A stretch of 62,673 nucleotides of DNA from Bacillota bacterium (GCA_029907475.1 JARYLU010000016.1:1-62673); one strand, 5' to 3'. Positions 1 to 9,302 are shown, numbered from the stretch's first letter. Made by a program: numbers and translations. The notes: generated by a model not told the origin, from the letters alone.

Positions 1-50
1 TTTGCTTAAAAACAGCGGTGTTTGGTGTTTGCTGTTTACACCGAAGTTAA

Positions 51-211
51 AAAAAGCTTACAGCGCAAAAAGCTTATATTAATAAGGTCTTTAATCCTAG
101 GACAGACCCTGGTATAATAGGAAAAGGTATCTAATTTCCTTAAACTCATCCAAAACTTCAGTCCTAGTTGTTTTAAATCTGAATGCAGAAAGATTCCTCC
201 AAAAAAGCTTA
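51..211 (+). repeat. Three AAAAAGCTTA direct repeats upstream of first pilB
   Basis: The 10-mer AAAAAGCTTA occurs at 51-60, 67-76 and 202-211 in the leader of the first pilB gene. The same 10-mer recurs at 27136-27145 upstream of the third-cluster pilB. A shared regulator site is possible, but A-rich repeats of this length can also arise by chance in this AT-rich leader. No known regulator is assigned. Confidence 0.45.
90..118 (+). promoter_or_regulatory. Putative sigma-A-type promoter for pilus cluster 1
   Basis: A perfect TATAAT at 113-118 is preceded by TGG (extended -10). At 17 bp spacing lies TTTAAT (90-95), a poor -35, so the extended -10 would carry most of the recognition. The palindrome TCCTAGGA (95-102) lies in the spacer and could be an operator. 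It is 158 bp upstream of the pilB start, leaving a long leader. Prediction from sequence only. Confidence 0.5.
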
Positions 212-275
212 ATTTTTGTCCCCTTCAGTCAGAATTACGAATTAACCGTAGAGGAGAGGAGAAATACCCCGAACC

Positions 276-2018
276 ATGAAAGAAACTGGCTTGGAACCCA
301 GATCCCATCAACTGTTAGGCGCTTTCCTTATTGAAAAAGGGATTATTTCTCCTTCCCAACTGGACAGAGCACTTGAAGAACAGAAAAAAACAGGAGAACG
401 ACTGGGAAAAACCCTTACCAGTCTGGGATATGCCACGGAAAAACAGATTCTCAGTGCTTTAGAAGAACAGCTGGGCATTAAACGCACCCGGGAAGATATT
501 GTCCCCACACAGGAAGCACTTGGCTACCTTCCCGAAACCTTTGCCCGCAGGTATAAAGCAGTTCCCTTACGCAAAGAGGGAAAAAAGCTCCTTACCGCCC
601 TTGCCGATCCCAACAACCCCGGCATTCTCGACAACTTACGTCTGATCACCGGGCATGAAATAGAACCCCTCCTGGCCGGGGAGTGGGAGATCGAAGTTGC
701 CATCCAAAAATATTACGGTTCTCCAGATCTCGACCAGAACCTGCCGGAATTCGAAATCATCGAGCAGGAAACGCTCCAGCTTGACCACCCCGAAGAAGGG
801 GTCGAGGAACCGCCTGTAGTCCGCCTTGTCAATTCCCTCATCGCGCGGGCCATTGAAGAGCAGGCCAGCGACATTCACATCGAGCCCGGCTCAGACCGGC
901 TCCGCATCCGTTACCGCATCGACGGAATGCTCCGGGAGGCGATGAATCTTCCCCGCAGGGCACGGGCTTCCATAATCGCACGTCTGAAAATTCTGGCCCA
1001 AATGAATATTGCCGAAAAGCGAATTCCCCAGGACGGGCGCATCCAGATCAGATACCGGAACAGGGACGTGGATCTGCGAATTTCCAGCATCCCCACGATT
1101 TTTGGGGAAAAGATCGCGATCCGGATTCTCGACCGCAGCCGGGAACTAAGAGGGATCGAAGAACTGGGCTTCAGTCTAAACCTGGTTCAGGTGCGCCGGA
1201 TGATCCGGAACACAAAGGGAATAGTACTGGTTACAGGCCCCACGGGCAGCGGAAAAACCACAACGCTCTATGCCCTCCTGAGGGAGCTTTACTCACCAGA
1301 ACGCAACATCGTCACCGTTGAAGATCCCGTAGAATACGTCCTGGAAGGAATTAATCAGAGTCAAGTCAATCCGAAGGTAGGATTCACTTTCGCCTCAGCG
1401 CTCCGGGCCTTCCTCCGGCAGGACCCGGATATTCTCATGGTAGGGGAAATCCGGGATTCGGAAACCGCCCAGGTTGCAATCCGGGCGGCAACCACGGGGC
1501 ACCTTGTGCTCTCTACCCTCCATACCAACGACGCTGCCGGTGCTGTAAACCGTCTGCTTGACATGGGGGCAGAACCTTTTTTGCTTTCTTCCAGCCTGCT
1601 CGGTGTCATTGCCCAGCGCCTGGTCCGGGTTCTCTGTCCCCAGTGTCGTGTCCCGTACGAACCGCAGCCAGGCCAGCCGGAATGGATCTACCTGAATCTC
1701 GCAGGTCCGCCGCCGGTCCTTTACAGGGCAGCCGGCTGCGGATACTGCGGTTATACCGGCTACCGGGGGCGGATTGCCATTCACGAAGTTCTGGTTCTCA
1801 CCCCAAGGCTGCAAAATCTAATTAATCAAAAGGCCCCTGCCACCCTGTTCAAAAAGGAGGCGCGCGACCAGGGGATGACGACTTTATGGGAGGACGGAAT
1901 TGCCAAGGTGTTGCAGGGGATTACCTCCCTCCAGGAACTGCTCAGGGTCGTTACCGATGACGAGAGGGAGGATGAAAGCGAGCGTCACGATTTTCTGGAG
2001 ACGGCAGGGAAGATCTGA
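276..2018 (+). CDS. pilB: Type IV pilus assembly ATPase PilB (cluster 1)
   Basis: Cytoplasmic hexameric ATPase that drives pilin polymerisation. Residues 10-70 are an MshEN-type N-terminal domain with the LGxxL...LxxALxxQ pattern twice, a family known to bind c-di-GMP. The core shows Walker A GPTGSGKTTTL (321-331), Asp box TVEDPVEY, Walker B DILMVGEIRD (385-394) and His box STLHTNDAAGAV. A CxxC pair (Cys454/457) and a second pair (Cys488/491) form the usual zinc tetracysteine site. Its 580 residues are full length. AGGAGAGGAG lies upstream of the ATG. It is first in an 11-gene + operon; pilC follows after 2 bp. Confidence 0.96.
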   Translation: MKETGLEPRSHQLLGAFLIEKGIISPSQLDRALEEQKKTGERLGKTLTSLGYATEKQILSALEEQLGIKRTREDIVPTQEALGYLPETFARRYKAVPLRKEGKKLLTALADPNNPGILDNLRLITGHEIEPLLAGEWEIEVAIQKYYGSPDLDQNLPEFEIIEQETLQLDHPEEGVEEPPVVRLVNSLIARAIEEQASDIHIEPGSDRLRIRYRIDGMLREAMNLPRRARASIIARLKILAQMNIAEKRIPQDGRIQIRYRNRDVDLRISSIPTIFGEKIAIRILDRSRELRGIEELGFSLNLVQVRRMIRNTKGIVLVTGPTGSGKTTTLYALLRELYSPERNIVTVEDPVEYVLEGINQSQVNPKVGFTFASALRAFLRQDPDILMVGEIRDSETAQVAIRAATTGHLVLSTLHTNDAAGAVNRLLDMGAEPFLLSSSLLGVIAQRLVRVLCPQCRVPYEPQPGQPEWIYLNLAGPPPVLYRAAGCGYCGYTGYRGRIAIHEVLVLTPRLQNLINQKAPATLFKKEARDQGMTTLWEDGIAKVLQGITSLQELLRVVTDDEREDESERHDFLETAGKI

Positions 2019-2020
2019 GA

Positions 2021-3244
2021 ATGGCTCCTTTGATTACTTATTACTACAGGGCACGAGATACAGTGGGACGGCTCCAGACCGGCTACTTGGAGGCGGAAAG
2101 TCCGGGAGCAGCGGCTTCCATCCTAAAGCAACGCCGCCTTTATCCCATCAGCATTACGTCCGGCCCGGGAGAAGTCATAAAAGGATCCTTCTTTTCTCGA
2201 TCAAAAAAAGCTCCCTTGCGTGACTTGGCGGTATTCTGCCGGCAGCTGGCTACGATCCTGGAGGCCGGCATCCCCTTGCTCACGGGCCTGGAGATCCTGG
2301 CCCACCAGGCGGAAAACAGGATCCTCCAAGAGGCAGCCGCCCAGATGGCCCACCGACTGCGCACCGGCCAAACGATGGCCCACAGCATGCGGCAGCAACC
2401 CCAGATCTTCCCAGACTTGGTTATAGGAATGGTGGAGGCAGGTGAACTGAGCGGTGTCTTAGACCGAGCGCTGGTGAAGGCCGCCGAACACCTGGAACGG
2501 GAGTACAACCTGAGGGAAAAAATCAAATCTGCCATGTACTACCCGGCCGTGCTCCTGATCATCGCATTCTTTGCAGCAATCTTTTTGACCACCTATGTCC
2601 TTCTCAATTTTACCGCAGTTCTGGCAAATATGCAGGTGGAGCTCCCTGTTTCCACATGCCTACTGATCTCTTTCAGCAACTTTTTGCGAACCTCCTGGCA
2701 CCTGGTTCTGGCAGGACTTCTGGGCCTCATCTGGGGAGCAGGCTTCCTGTTCAAGCTCCCTAAAATCAAAGAAAAATGGGACGCCTGGCAACTACACATG
2801 CCCATATTTGGCTCCCTCATCAAGAAGATGGTTTTTGCCCGATTCTGTCATGCCTTGAGCAACCTTTTAAGCGCCGGAGTTCCCCTTATTCGCGCCCTCG
2901 AACTGACAGAGGGGGCAACAGGCAACAGCGTTGTAACAAAGGTTATCGTCGGGGCTAGAGAAAGCGTGCGAGATGGTCTGGACCTGGCAGGTCCTTTAGC
3001 CGAAAGGCAGATCTTCCCGCCCCTGATTACAAAAATGATCGCCGTAGGGGAAGAGACGGGTGCCCTTGACCAACTTCTTGAAAAAATCGCCCAGTTTTAC
3101 GAACAGGAGGTTCAGACCGGGATCAGCCGGCTCACCTCCCTCCTGGAGCCGGTGCTCGTGGTGACGATGGGGGTAGTAGTTGGATTCATTGTGATTTCGA
3201 TTCTCCTGCCGGTGCTCAGCGCCCTGAGCGGGCCGCCCATGTAG
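2021..3244 (+). CDS. pilC: Type IV pilus inner-membrane platform protein PilC (cluster 1)
   Basis: Polytopic GspF/PilC-family platform protein that couples the PilB motor to the growing pilus. The N-terminus has the usual YYYRARDTVGR...GYLEAESPGAA segment. Two homologous T2SSF domains follow (about 70-195 and 270-395), each with the FxRQLATILEAGIPLL or FCHALSNLLSAGVPLI signature and a G-E-x-(S/T)-G loop. Hydrophobic segments lie near 170-190, 220-240 and 375-400. At 407 residues it is full length. It starts 2 bp after pilB, so translational coupling is likely. Confidence 0.95.
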   Translation: MAPLITYYYRARDTVGRLQTGYLEAESPGAAASILKQRRLYPISITSGPGEVIKGSFFSRSKKAPLRDLAVFCRQLATILEAGIPLLTGLEILAHQAENRILQEAAAQMAHRLRTGQTMAHSMRQQPQIFPDLVIGMVEAGELSGVLDRALVKAAEHLEREYNLREKIKSAMYYPAVLLIIAFFAAIFLTTYVLLNFTAVLANMQVELPVSTCLLISFSNFLRTSWHLVLAGLLGLIWGAGFLFKLPKIKEKWDAWQLHMPIFGSLIKKMVFARFCHALSNLLSAGVPLIRALELTEGATGNSVVTKVIVGARESVRDGLDLAGPLAERQIFPPLITKMIAVGEETGALDQLLEKIAQFYEQEVQTGISRLTSLLEPVLVVTMGVVVGFIVISILLPVLSALSGPPM

Positions 3245-3269
3245 CGCAAAAAATCGGCAGGTGAAATTT

Positions 3270-3288
3270 GGCCTCCGAAGCGGAGGTC
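3270..3288 (+). promoter_or_regulatory. Hairpin between pilC and major pilin
   Basis: CCTCCG-AAG-CGGAGG forms a short GC-rich stem with a 3-nt loop, extended by flanking GG/TC, in the 73-bp gap between pilC and the pilin gene. No U-tract follows, so it is not a good intrinsic terminator. A processing or mRNA-stabilising role that raises pilin output over the assembly genes is an inference. Confidence 0.4.
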
Positions 3289-3317
3289 TAAACTGCTCAT
3301 ATTCGAAGGGAGAGAAG

Positions 3318-3824
3318 GTGACAAGAGGAATGTTAAACTGGCTCAAAAAGGTAAAGAAAGAGGATGGTTTCACCCTCGTCGAGCTGATGGTTGTGGTGAT
3401 CATTCTGGGGATTCTCGCCGCCATCATCGTCCCCAACTTCCTGAACAGAGCTGAAACCGCCCGGGAAAACGCCACCATCAGTTCCCTTAAGGCGATGAAA
3501 GCGGCGATTGACATCTGGGCCTCAGACCCGGCGGGGGGCAACGGAACATATCCTTCAAGCAAAGCAACTAGCACTGAATTAACTGATGCCTTAAGCGCCT
3601 CCAAAATCACCTGGAGTGGAGCCAGAGACGCCTGGGGGAGAGCCTTTTATTACAAAGCAAAAGAAGATGTAGATGATCCCAGCGGGTACCTTCTCTATTC
3701 CGCAGGCAAGAATGGTACTGAAAATGATGCTGACGATATTTACTGTACTGAAAGCAAGCAGCCGAACAAAGGCGCAATCTCTGGTGCAGGAACTTACGTT
3801 GGAAACAAACTTTCGTCAACGTAG
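3318..3824 (+). CDS. pilA: Type IV major pilin (cluster 1)
   Basis: Class III-leader prepilin. A short basic leader (MLNWLKKVKKEDG) is followed by the prepilin peptidase site G|FTLVELMVVVIILGI, with the invariant Glu at +5 and a hydrophobic helix. The C-terminal about 110 residues form a globular domain containing a single Cys, so the usual C-terminal disulfide loop is absent. GTG at 3318 is chosen for the GGGAGAGAAG ribosome site; ATG at 3330 is an alternative that only shortens the leader. It is placed right after pilC, the usual position of the major subunit. About 145 mature residues is normal. Confidence 0.92.
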   Translation: MTRGMLNWLKKVKKEDGFTLVELMVVVIILGILAAIIVPNFLNRAETARENATISSLKAMKAAIDIWASDPAGGNGTYPSSKATSTELTDALSASKITWSGARDAWGRAFYYKAKEDVDDPSGYLLYSAGKNGTENDADDIYCTESKQPNKGAISGAGTYVGNKLSST

Positions 3825-3947
3825 TCCGGAAAAGATCAAAGTTGAGGAGAATGCCAAAGTCCTGCTTAAGGAACATGAAGGAAAACAGCGGTTGAACCTT
3901 TGTAAGAAGAAAGATAAACCGAGAGTTACGCAAGAAGGAGAATTCGT

Positions 3948-4712
3948 TTGAGCCTCACCGTAGGAACTGTATTATGGGGAGTTTTTGGGCTGGTTGTGGG
4001 GAGCTTTTTAAACGTCTGTATTTACCGGCTGCCGCGGGGGGAATCCATCATTTTCCCCCCGTCCCGTTGCCCGGACTGCAGGGAAAAGTTGCGCCCGCGC
4101 GACCTCGTCCCCCTGTTCAGTTACCTCTGGCTCCGGGGACGGTGCCGGAACTGCCGCGCTCCCATCAGCCCCCGCTACCCGCTGGTGGAGCTTGCAACCG
4201 CAATCCTCTTCGCAGGGTTCTCCGTGACCCTGGAAGGGAAGCCTCTAATCTTGCTAAAATACCTTTTCCTCATTTCCTTGCTGGTAGCGATCTCTTTCAT
4301 TGACCTCGAGCACTACCTAATCCCGAACGAGATGATCATCACCGGACTAATCGGCGGGATCGGGTTCAACCTGGCGGCTGGGGACTTAAATCTCCTTCAA
4401 GTCTTGGTGGGCACCTTGATTCCCCCTCTTCTCTTCCTTCTCCTTGCCCTGGCAAGCCGGGGCGGAATGGGAATGGGGGACGTGAAGCTGGGGGCAGTGC
4501 TGGGTCTTTTCCTGGGGTGGCCGCGCGTCATGGAAGCCCTTTTCCTCGGGTGCCTCCTCGCAGGAGCAGTTGCGCTCGGGCTCCTGATCACCAGGCGCCT
4601 GGGTCGGAAGGACCCCATACCTCTGGGTCCTTTCCTGGCAACAGGAACAATTGTGACCCTTTTCTGGGGGCCCCAGCTCTGGAACTGGTACGCAGCATTC
4701 TTTTTCCGGTGA
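3948..4712 (+). CDS. pilD: Prepilin peptidase / N-methyltransferase (cluster 1)
   Basis: Integral-membrane aspartic protease (A24 family) that cleaves and N-methylates prepilins. An N-terminal membrane helix ends in GSFLNVCIYRLPRG, followed by the cytosolic zinc loop CPDC...CRNC. The catalytic aspartates are in FIDLEHYLIPNE and in the GxGD motif GMGMGDVKLGAVLGL. About eight hydrophobic segments and 254 residues fit the family. The start is TTG with AGAAGGAG seven bases upstream. The 120 bp before it hold no recognisable gene. It should process the pilin and pseudopilins around it. Confidence 0.95.
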   Translation: MSLTVGTVLWGVFGLVVGSFLNVCIYRLPRGESIIFPPSRCPDCREKLRPRDLVPLFSYLWLRGRCRNCRAPISPRYPLVELATAILFAGFSVTLEGKPLILLKYLFLISLLVAISFIDLEHYLIPNEMIITGLIGGIGFNLAAGDLNLLQVLVGTLIPPLLFLLLALASRGGMGMGDVKLGAVLGLFLGWPRVMEALFLGCLLAGAVALGLLITRRLGRKDPIPLGPFLATGTIVTLFWGPQLWNWYAAFFFR

Positions 4713-4753
4713 GTACTGCCTAGACTTATCCAAAAAGGAAAGAGGAAGTCCTT

Positions 4754-5275
4754 TTGAGTAGATTCCGGCCATCCAAACAGGCTGACAAGGATCAAGGTTT
4801 TACCGCGGTAGAACTTATCATTGTCCTGGTTCTGCTGGGTCTTGTAGCCACGCTCACCCTCCCCAACCTCCAGACCTGGCAGGCCCGTTACGAGCTGCGC
4901 ACGGCGGCAGACCAGCTAGCTGCCGACATCAGAGAAATGGAGCAGCTTGCCCTCAGTTACCGAGAGGAAGGGTTGAATCCGGAAAATGACAATTTTCAAG
5001 TATGGCTCTATCCCGGTTCCGACTGTTATTACTTGAAGCGAATAGGAATACACAGCTGGTCTCAAGAACGTAACATGCCCAGAAGTGTTGATCTTTACAC
5101 GACGAACTTTGATAACCACAAGATCATAATAGGCCTTCGGGGTACCGTGACGCGTGGGGGCACCGTCACACTCCAGAGCAGAAGGACCGGTGAATTCTTC
5201 TATGTAATTGTTGCATCTCTCACGGGACGGGTACGGGTGAGCAGGGTCCCGCCGGAATCGTGGGAAATATCCTGA
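4754..5275 (+). CDS. Minor pilin, GspH/FimT-like (cluster 1)
   Basis: Prepilin-like protein with a cleavage site at QG|FTAVELIIVLVLLGLVATLTLPNL. The +5 Glu is present, and the residue after the Gly is Phe as usual. The region around 50-70 (LRTAADQLAADIREMEQLA) matches the helix seen in GspH/FimT pseudopilins. About 120 C-terminal residues form a beta-rich domain ending in TGRVRVSR, typical of FimT. The start is TTG with AAAGGAAAGAGGAAG upstream. It probably belongs to the pilus-priming minor pilin complex. Confidence 0.83.
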   Translation: MSRFRPSKQADKDQGFTAVELIIVLVLLGLVATLTLPNLQTWQARYELRTAADQLAADIREMEQLALSYREEGLNPENDNFQVWLYPGSDCYYLKRIGIHSWSQERNMPRSVDLYTTNFDNHKIIIGLRGTVTRGGTVTLQSRRTGEFFYVIVASLTGRVRVSRVPPESWEIS

Positions 5276-5386
5276 TATCCATGTCTCCATATTGATATAC
5301 ATCCTCCATATTTGACGGCGCCAGAATTTATAAATGCTCCTTTGTTTTTGCGATGTTCCTTGCTTTTAAAGAGGGATAAACTCAAT

Positions 5387-5785
5387 ATGAGAAAGGCAAG
5401 AAAAAGGATTGAATCCCAAAGAAAAACAGAAAAGGGGTTCACCCTAATTGAAGTTATCATCGCAACGCTCATGATCGGGATTGCGGTGACCCCACTCCTG
5501 AATCTCTTTGCAGCCAGTCAGTTTCACGCGGCGAAGGCGCAGCAGTACCTGACAGCCGCCAACCTGGCCCAGGCCAAACTGGAGGAAATAAAAGACAAGG
5601 CTTACCACGAAGTAGTTAGCAACTCCGGGAAAACGCCTTTTCCCAATCAGCCAGCATTCACATACACCCTATCCGTTGTACCGGGAAGCCGGGCAGGAAC
5701 GAAAACCGTTACCGTCACCGTTTACTGGACGTCCCTCCAGGGAGAAGAGCACCTCACCCTAACTATGGAGAAGGTGATCCGGTGA
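5387..5785 (+). CDS. Minor pilin, PilV/GspI-like (cluster 1)
   Basis: Prepilin-like protein. A long basic leader is followed by KG|FTLIEVIIATLMIGIAVTP. The segment AANLAQAKLEEIKDKAYHEV matches the PilV/GspI alpha-helical spine, followed by a small beta domain with VTVTVYWTSLQGEEHLTL. ATG 5387 is preferred because AGAGGGATAAACTCAAT precedes it; the reading frame is open further upstream but without a ribosome site. It overlaps the next gene by 4 bp, indicating coupled translation. Confidence 0.82.
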   Translation: MRKARKRIESQRKTEKGFTLIEVIIATLMIGIAVTPLLNLFAASQFHAAKAQQYLTAANLAQAKLEEIKDKAYHEVVSNSGKTPFPNQPAFTYTLSVVPGSRAGTKTVTVTVYWTSLQGEEHLTLTMEKVIR

Positions 5786-6282
5786 ACTCGCTGCTGGAAG
5801 AAAGAGGATTTACCCTTACCGAAGTCCTCATCGCGCTCACCCTCACCGGACTGCTCCTTACCGTCCTGGCCCAGACCGGCCAAGTCGCCTTTACAAGATG
5901 GTCCCGCCTGGAACAGGAAATCGAAGTTCAGCAGCACTTGAACATCGCCTTAGAGCGCATGGCCAGGGAGCTACGACAGGCAAAAAGGCTTCTCGGAACT
6001 TCCCCAACCGAGCTCTCTTTTCAAAAAGTGGATGGAACAAGTGTCCGCTACTACCTGAGAACAGGTTCCGGCAACCTCCTGCGTGCGGAAAGCGGAGGAA
6101 AACCGCCGGTTGCCGGTTATGTGAAAAGGGTTCAGCTCGCTTACTATAACGCCGAAGGAAGTCCTACAAGTGACCCCGAACAGGGAACAAGTGTTGAAAT
6201 TACCCTGACAGGAGGAGCACCGGGAATTCCAGATCAAACGGTGCAGACAAAAGTGCAAATCCGGGCGCGGTCGTGTCTCTGA
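5782..6282 (+). CDS. Minor pilin, PilW/GspJ-like (cluster 1)
   Basis: Prepilin-like protein with cleavage site RG|FTLTEVLIALTLTGLLLTVLA and the PilW/GspJ-like helix LNIALERMARELRQAKRL. The C-terminal domain ends in VQTKVQIRARS. The GTG start overlaps the stop of the preceding pilV-like gene (GTGA). A role in the tip or priming complex is inferred from the family and operon position. Confidence 0.8.
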   Translation: MNSLLEERGFTLTEVLIALTLTGLLLTVLAQTGQVAFTRWSRLEQEIEVQQHLNIALERMARELRQAKRLLGTSPTELSFQKVDGTSVRYYLRTGSGNLLRAESGGKPPVAGYVKRVQLAYYNAEGSPTSDPEQGTSVEITLTGGAPGIPDQTVQTKVQIRARSCL

Positions 6283-6317
6283 TCGGCAACCTCACCAATC
6301 GCGGAGGATGAAGGTAA

Positions 6318-7643
6318 ATGCGCAAAATCGTCCGGGAAGAGGGTTACATTACGGTTTACGCGGTGACGCTGCTCTCTCTCGTCTTCCTGCTGGGTTCTGT
6401 TGCAGTCGGGCTGGCAGCACAGCACCGAAAAATAGCCTTGCGCGCCCTGAGCCTGACTCAGGCCTATTACATTGCCGAAGCCGGGATCGAAAAGGTGCTG
6501 GCCGACCCCGGCTGGCTCAATACCCTTCCTGTGGACCGTGACGGCACTTTTGAAGGCGATTATTATGATTCCGCAACTTATCTGAGCAACCAGAACTACG
6601 CTGGGGGCTCTTTAACTGTGAAAGCCGTTCGCAAGCCTCCGGTAAACGGCCATAACCTCTACAGGATTTATGCCACCGGGAGGTACGGAAATACAACTCG
6701 GGTCCTCAAGGTAGAGGCTCAGGTGCCCCTCACCTCCTTCGACCAGGGGATACTGGCGGGTGGAAATGTGGCTATCAGCGGGTTCTCCTCGGTAAACAGC
6801 AACGTCCAGTCGGGTGGACATCTCAATAATACCTGCACCATGATTAACGGCAATGCCTCCGCCCTGGGCGACATTACAATAGAAAACATGGGACGGATCA
6901 CCGGGAATGCCTCCAGCGGCAACAACGCCACAGTCTCGCTAAGCTCAATTGAGGGAGATCTCAAAGCTGCGCGGGATGTCACCACACTCGGAACCATAGC
7001 ATCCTACACCAACATCGGGGGAGGGGTCCGTGCTGGGAGAAATGCCAGCATTAATTTCAGTTACGTGCGGGGAAGCGTTGTTGCCAAAAATAGTGTGTCA
7101 ACATCTTTCAGTATTGTTGAAGGTAGTTCGTACATTGACCCCAACCTGGTGGTCCAACCCCCTGCCATTCCGGGAGTGGCAGATCTCAGTTCGTACAGAA
7201 GCTGGTTTGAAGAGATGGCGGACCAGAAGTACACAGGTGACCGGAGCTTTTATACCACCGATCTCCAGCCCTTGCAAGGCCTGACTTTTATAGACGGAAA
7301 AGTAAACATCCGGGGGGAATACAGCGGCCAGGGAACAATTGTAGCCACAGGAAAAATCACCGTAAATAATGATTTAAAGCCAAGGGATTCCAGCCGTGAT
7401 TTAATCATTCTTATCTCTCTTAACGATGATCTTGAGATTAAAGGAAACGCGCAGGGGCTGTTTTACGCCGGTAAAAACATTGTAATCAATTCCTTATCTG
7501 ATGAAGTCAAAGGCGCGCTCCTGGCCAAACAGAACATCACGATTACCAGTTCAACGTTTACTTTCGAATCATCAATGCTGGCCAGACAGCCTGCAGGTTC
7601 CACGGGGCCGGTGAAAATCACCCGGTGGGAGGAAAAATACTAG
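6318..7643 (+). CDS. Large PilX-like minor pilin with repetitive beta domain (cluster 1)
   Basis: N-terminus MRKIVREEGYITVYAVTLLS resembles the PilX/GspK-type non-canonical pilin helix, followed by the conserved ALSLTQAYYIAEAGIEKVL. The C-terminal about 300 residues are rich in short G/N/S/V-containing repeats (GGNVAISGFSSVNSNVQSGG, GDITIENMGRITGNASSG, KGALLAKQNITI). These suggest a stacked beta-helix like those of bactofilins or adhesins. Paralogues of similar layout occur in the other two clusters (19315-20784 and 31674-32915). A tip or surface-displayed role is inferred. Confidence 0.72.
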   Translation: MRKIVREEGYITVYAVTLLSLVFLLGSVAVGLAAQHRKIALRALSLTQAYYIAEAGIEKVLADPGWLNTLPVDRDGTFEGDYYDSATYLSNQNYAGGSLTVKAVRKPPVNGHNLYRIYATGRYGNTTRVLKVEAQVPLTSFDQGILAGGNVAISGFSSVNSNVQSGGHLNNTCTMINGNASALGDITIENMGRITGNASSGNNATVSLSSIEGDLKAARDVTTLGTIASYTNIGGGVRAGRNASINFSYVRGSVVAKNSVSTSFSIVEGSSYIDPNLVVQPPAIPGVADLSSYRSWFEEMADQKYTGDRSFYTTDLQPLQGLTFIDGKVNIRGEYSGQGTIVATGKITVNNDLKPRDSSRDLIILISLNDDLEIKGNAQGLFYAGKNIVINSLSDEVKGALLAKQNITITSSTFTFESSMLARQPAGSTGPVKITRWEEKY

Positions 7644-7679
7644 CCATCCGGGGAAAAAGGGAAAGGAGAAACTGCACTG

Positions 7680-8654
7680 GTGGCGTTTAAATTATTCCGG
7701 AAAAAAATCGAGTACTGGGTCGGCATCGAAACAGGAGTAGAAAACATTTATGCCGTGGAAATAAAATACCAAGAAGGTCAACCTGTGCTGGTAAATTACA
7801 ATGAAGAGCCGCTTCCCTCCCCAGAGGGCGGGAATTCTGAAAAGAAGTGGGAGCACCTGAGCGCAGCCCTGGCGTCTCTCACCAAGCGCTTCAACCTGCA
7901 CGAAAAAGAAGTGATCGCGGCCCTGCCAGGTGCGGAGGTTATCGAAAGAATTGTACAAATGCCTGTAATGCCGGCCCGGGAACTAAATGAAGCGGTCCGC
8001 TGGGAAGCGGAGCAGTCCATTCCGGTCCCACTGGAAGACATGGAGTTCCGGCACCTGGTACTGGGGCCCGTCCCTGGCAACGGAAAGCTCCAGAACGTTC
8101 TTTTGATCGCCGCGCCCTCCTCCCTCGTAAGAAGGTTCCATGCAACCTGCCAGGAGGTGGGGATCACTCTGAGGGCCCTCGATCTGCCAACCCTGGCCCT
8201 CTGGCGTGTTTTCTGCGGACTGCCCGGGAGTCCCGGAGAGCAGGGCCAAATAATCATTTTACACTTGGACCCTGAGATCACGAGATTGGTTGCAGTATCG
8301 GAAGGAACGCTTTTCTTCACCCGGACCTGGTCGGGACTACCAGGTTCTGTTTCAGGGATGCCGGATCTGGATCTCGCCCTTCCCTTCTGGACGGAACTCC
8401 GGAGATCCCTGGAATTCCTCCGGAGCCAGCTCCGCAGCGCAACCGCTAGAAAAGTAATTTTGAGCGGGTCCTGCGCCTCGGTGCCAGATTTGCACGCTCT
8501 CTTTTCCCGCACCCTGGAACTTGAAGTAGAAGCAGGCTTGCTCCGCTTGAAATCCCAAATTTCTAATGACCAGACCGGGCCCCGGGAAGAGGAAGCAGAA
8601 CTGAATCCCCGTTGGGCCCTCGCGGCAGGTCTTGCACTCTGGGGGTACAAATAA
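7680..8654 (+). CDS. pilM: Type IV pilus assembly protein PilM (cluster 1)
   Basis: Actin-like cytoplasmic protein that docks the PilN/PilO membrane pair. It has VGIETGVENIYAVEIK at the N-terminus (phosphate-1-like), the PilM signature VIAALPGAEVIERIVQMPVM, then ELNEAVRWEAEQSIPVPLEDM, and a late VILSGSCASVPDL ATP-site segment. At 324 residues it is normal. The GTG start has GAAAGGAG upstream. The stop abuts the next ATG, so it is coupled to pilN. Confidence 0.88.
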   Translation: MAFKLFRKKIEYWVGIETGVENIYAVEIKYQEGQPVLVNYNEEPLPSPEGGNSEKKWEHLSAALASLTKRFNLHEKEVIAALPGAEVIERIVQMPVMPARELNEAVRWEAEQSIPVPLEDMEFRHLVLGPVPGNGKLQNVLLIAAPSSLVRRFHATCQEVGITLRALDLPTLALWRVFCGLPGSPGEQGQIIILHLDPEITRLVAVSEGTLFFTRTWSGLPGSVSGMPDLDLALPFWTELRRSLEFLRSQLRSATARKVILSGSCASVPDLHALFSRTLELEVEAGLLRLKSQISNDQTGPREEEAELNPRWALAAGLALWGYK

Positions 8655-9302
8655 ATGCCAGTCGTTATGTATAAAATGAACCTCCTCCCTCCGGAACTCA
8701 CTCCCCGACCTCCTCTAGAACGGAAAAAGCTTCCGCTTCTGATGGGCACGGCGCTCCTGTTCGGCTTAGTGCTCTGTACCGGACTCTGGTTCTTCTCCCA
8801 AATGTACGTGATGAAGCTGGAAATCCAGGCCCTAAAAGCTGAAGCTCTTCCCCTCCGGCAGCTTGCAGCGAAAGTCAGCCTTCTCCAGCAAGAAAGGAAA
8901 GAGACAGAACAAGCTGCCAAAGCTTTAAACAATCTCCTCGCCGGGGCACAGAGCTGGAGCCCCTTGCTCCGCCGGATAGAAGCCTGCATTCCGGTCGACG
9001 TTTGGCTGACAAATATTGAAATTACTCATGAGAAGAAAGCTTTGCCTTCTGCTTCCCGGGCAGGAAACATCGAAACTCAGGCAATAAAAGTTCGGGAAGA
9101 AGAAGCCGCACCGCTTCATCCAAACACCCTTATCATCAAGGGAAAATCCCGTTCCTTTTCCTCGATCGGGGTTTTCGTCCGCAAGCTGTTGGAACTTCCC
9201 TTCAGTACAGTGATTTTACACGACGTCCAGGAAACAAAAGAAACTGGCGAACTTGAATTCGTCATCAAAGCCCACCCGGCATTTGGAGGGATAAAGGAGT
9301 GA
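8655..9302 (+). CDS. pilN: Type IV pilus assembly protein PilN (cluster 1)
   Basis: Short cytoplasmic N-terminus with the PilM-binding motif MNLLPPEL, then one membrane helix (about 30-52), a coiled-coil stretch (LKAEALPLRQLAAKVSLLQQ) and a periplasm-side alpha/beta domain with WSPLLRRIEACIPVDVWLTN typical of PilN. The start is placed directly after the pilM stop; ATG 8676 is possible. It overlaps pilO by 4 bp. It forms the inner-membrane alignment complex with PilM and PilO. Confidence 0.86.
   Translation: MPVVMYKMNLLPPELTPRPPLERKKLPLLMGTALLFGLVLCTGLWFFSQMYVMKLEIQALKAEALPLRQLAAKVSLLQQERKETEQAAKALNNLLAGAQSWSPLLRRIEACIPVDVWLTNIEITHEKKALPSASRAGNIETQAIKVREEEAAPLHPNTLIIKGKSRSFSSIGVFVRKLLELPFSTVILHDVQETKETGELEFVIKAHPAFGGIKE

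Noticed and set aside
1-275. c-di-GMP (GEMM) riboswitch in the pilB leaders
   Set aside because: I looked for the conserved CAAAGGCAAACC and GACGCAAAGCC-type core in all pilus leaders and did not see it.
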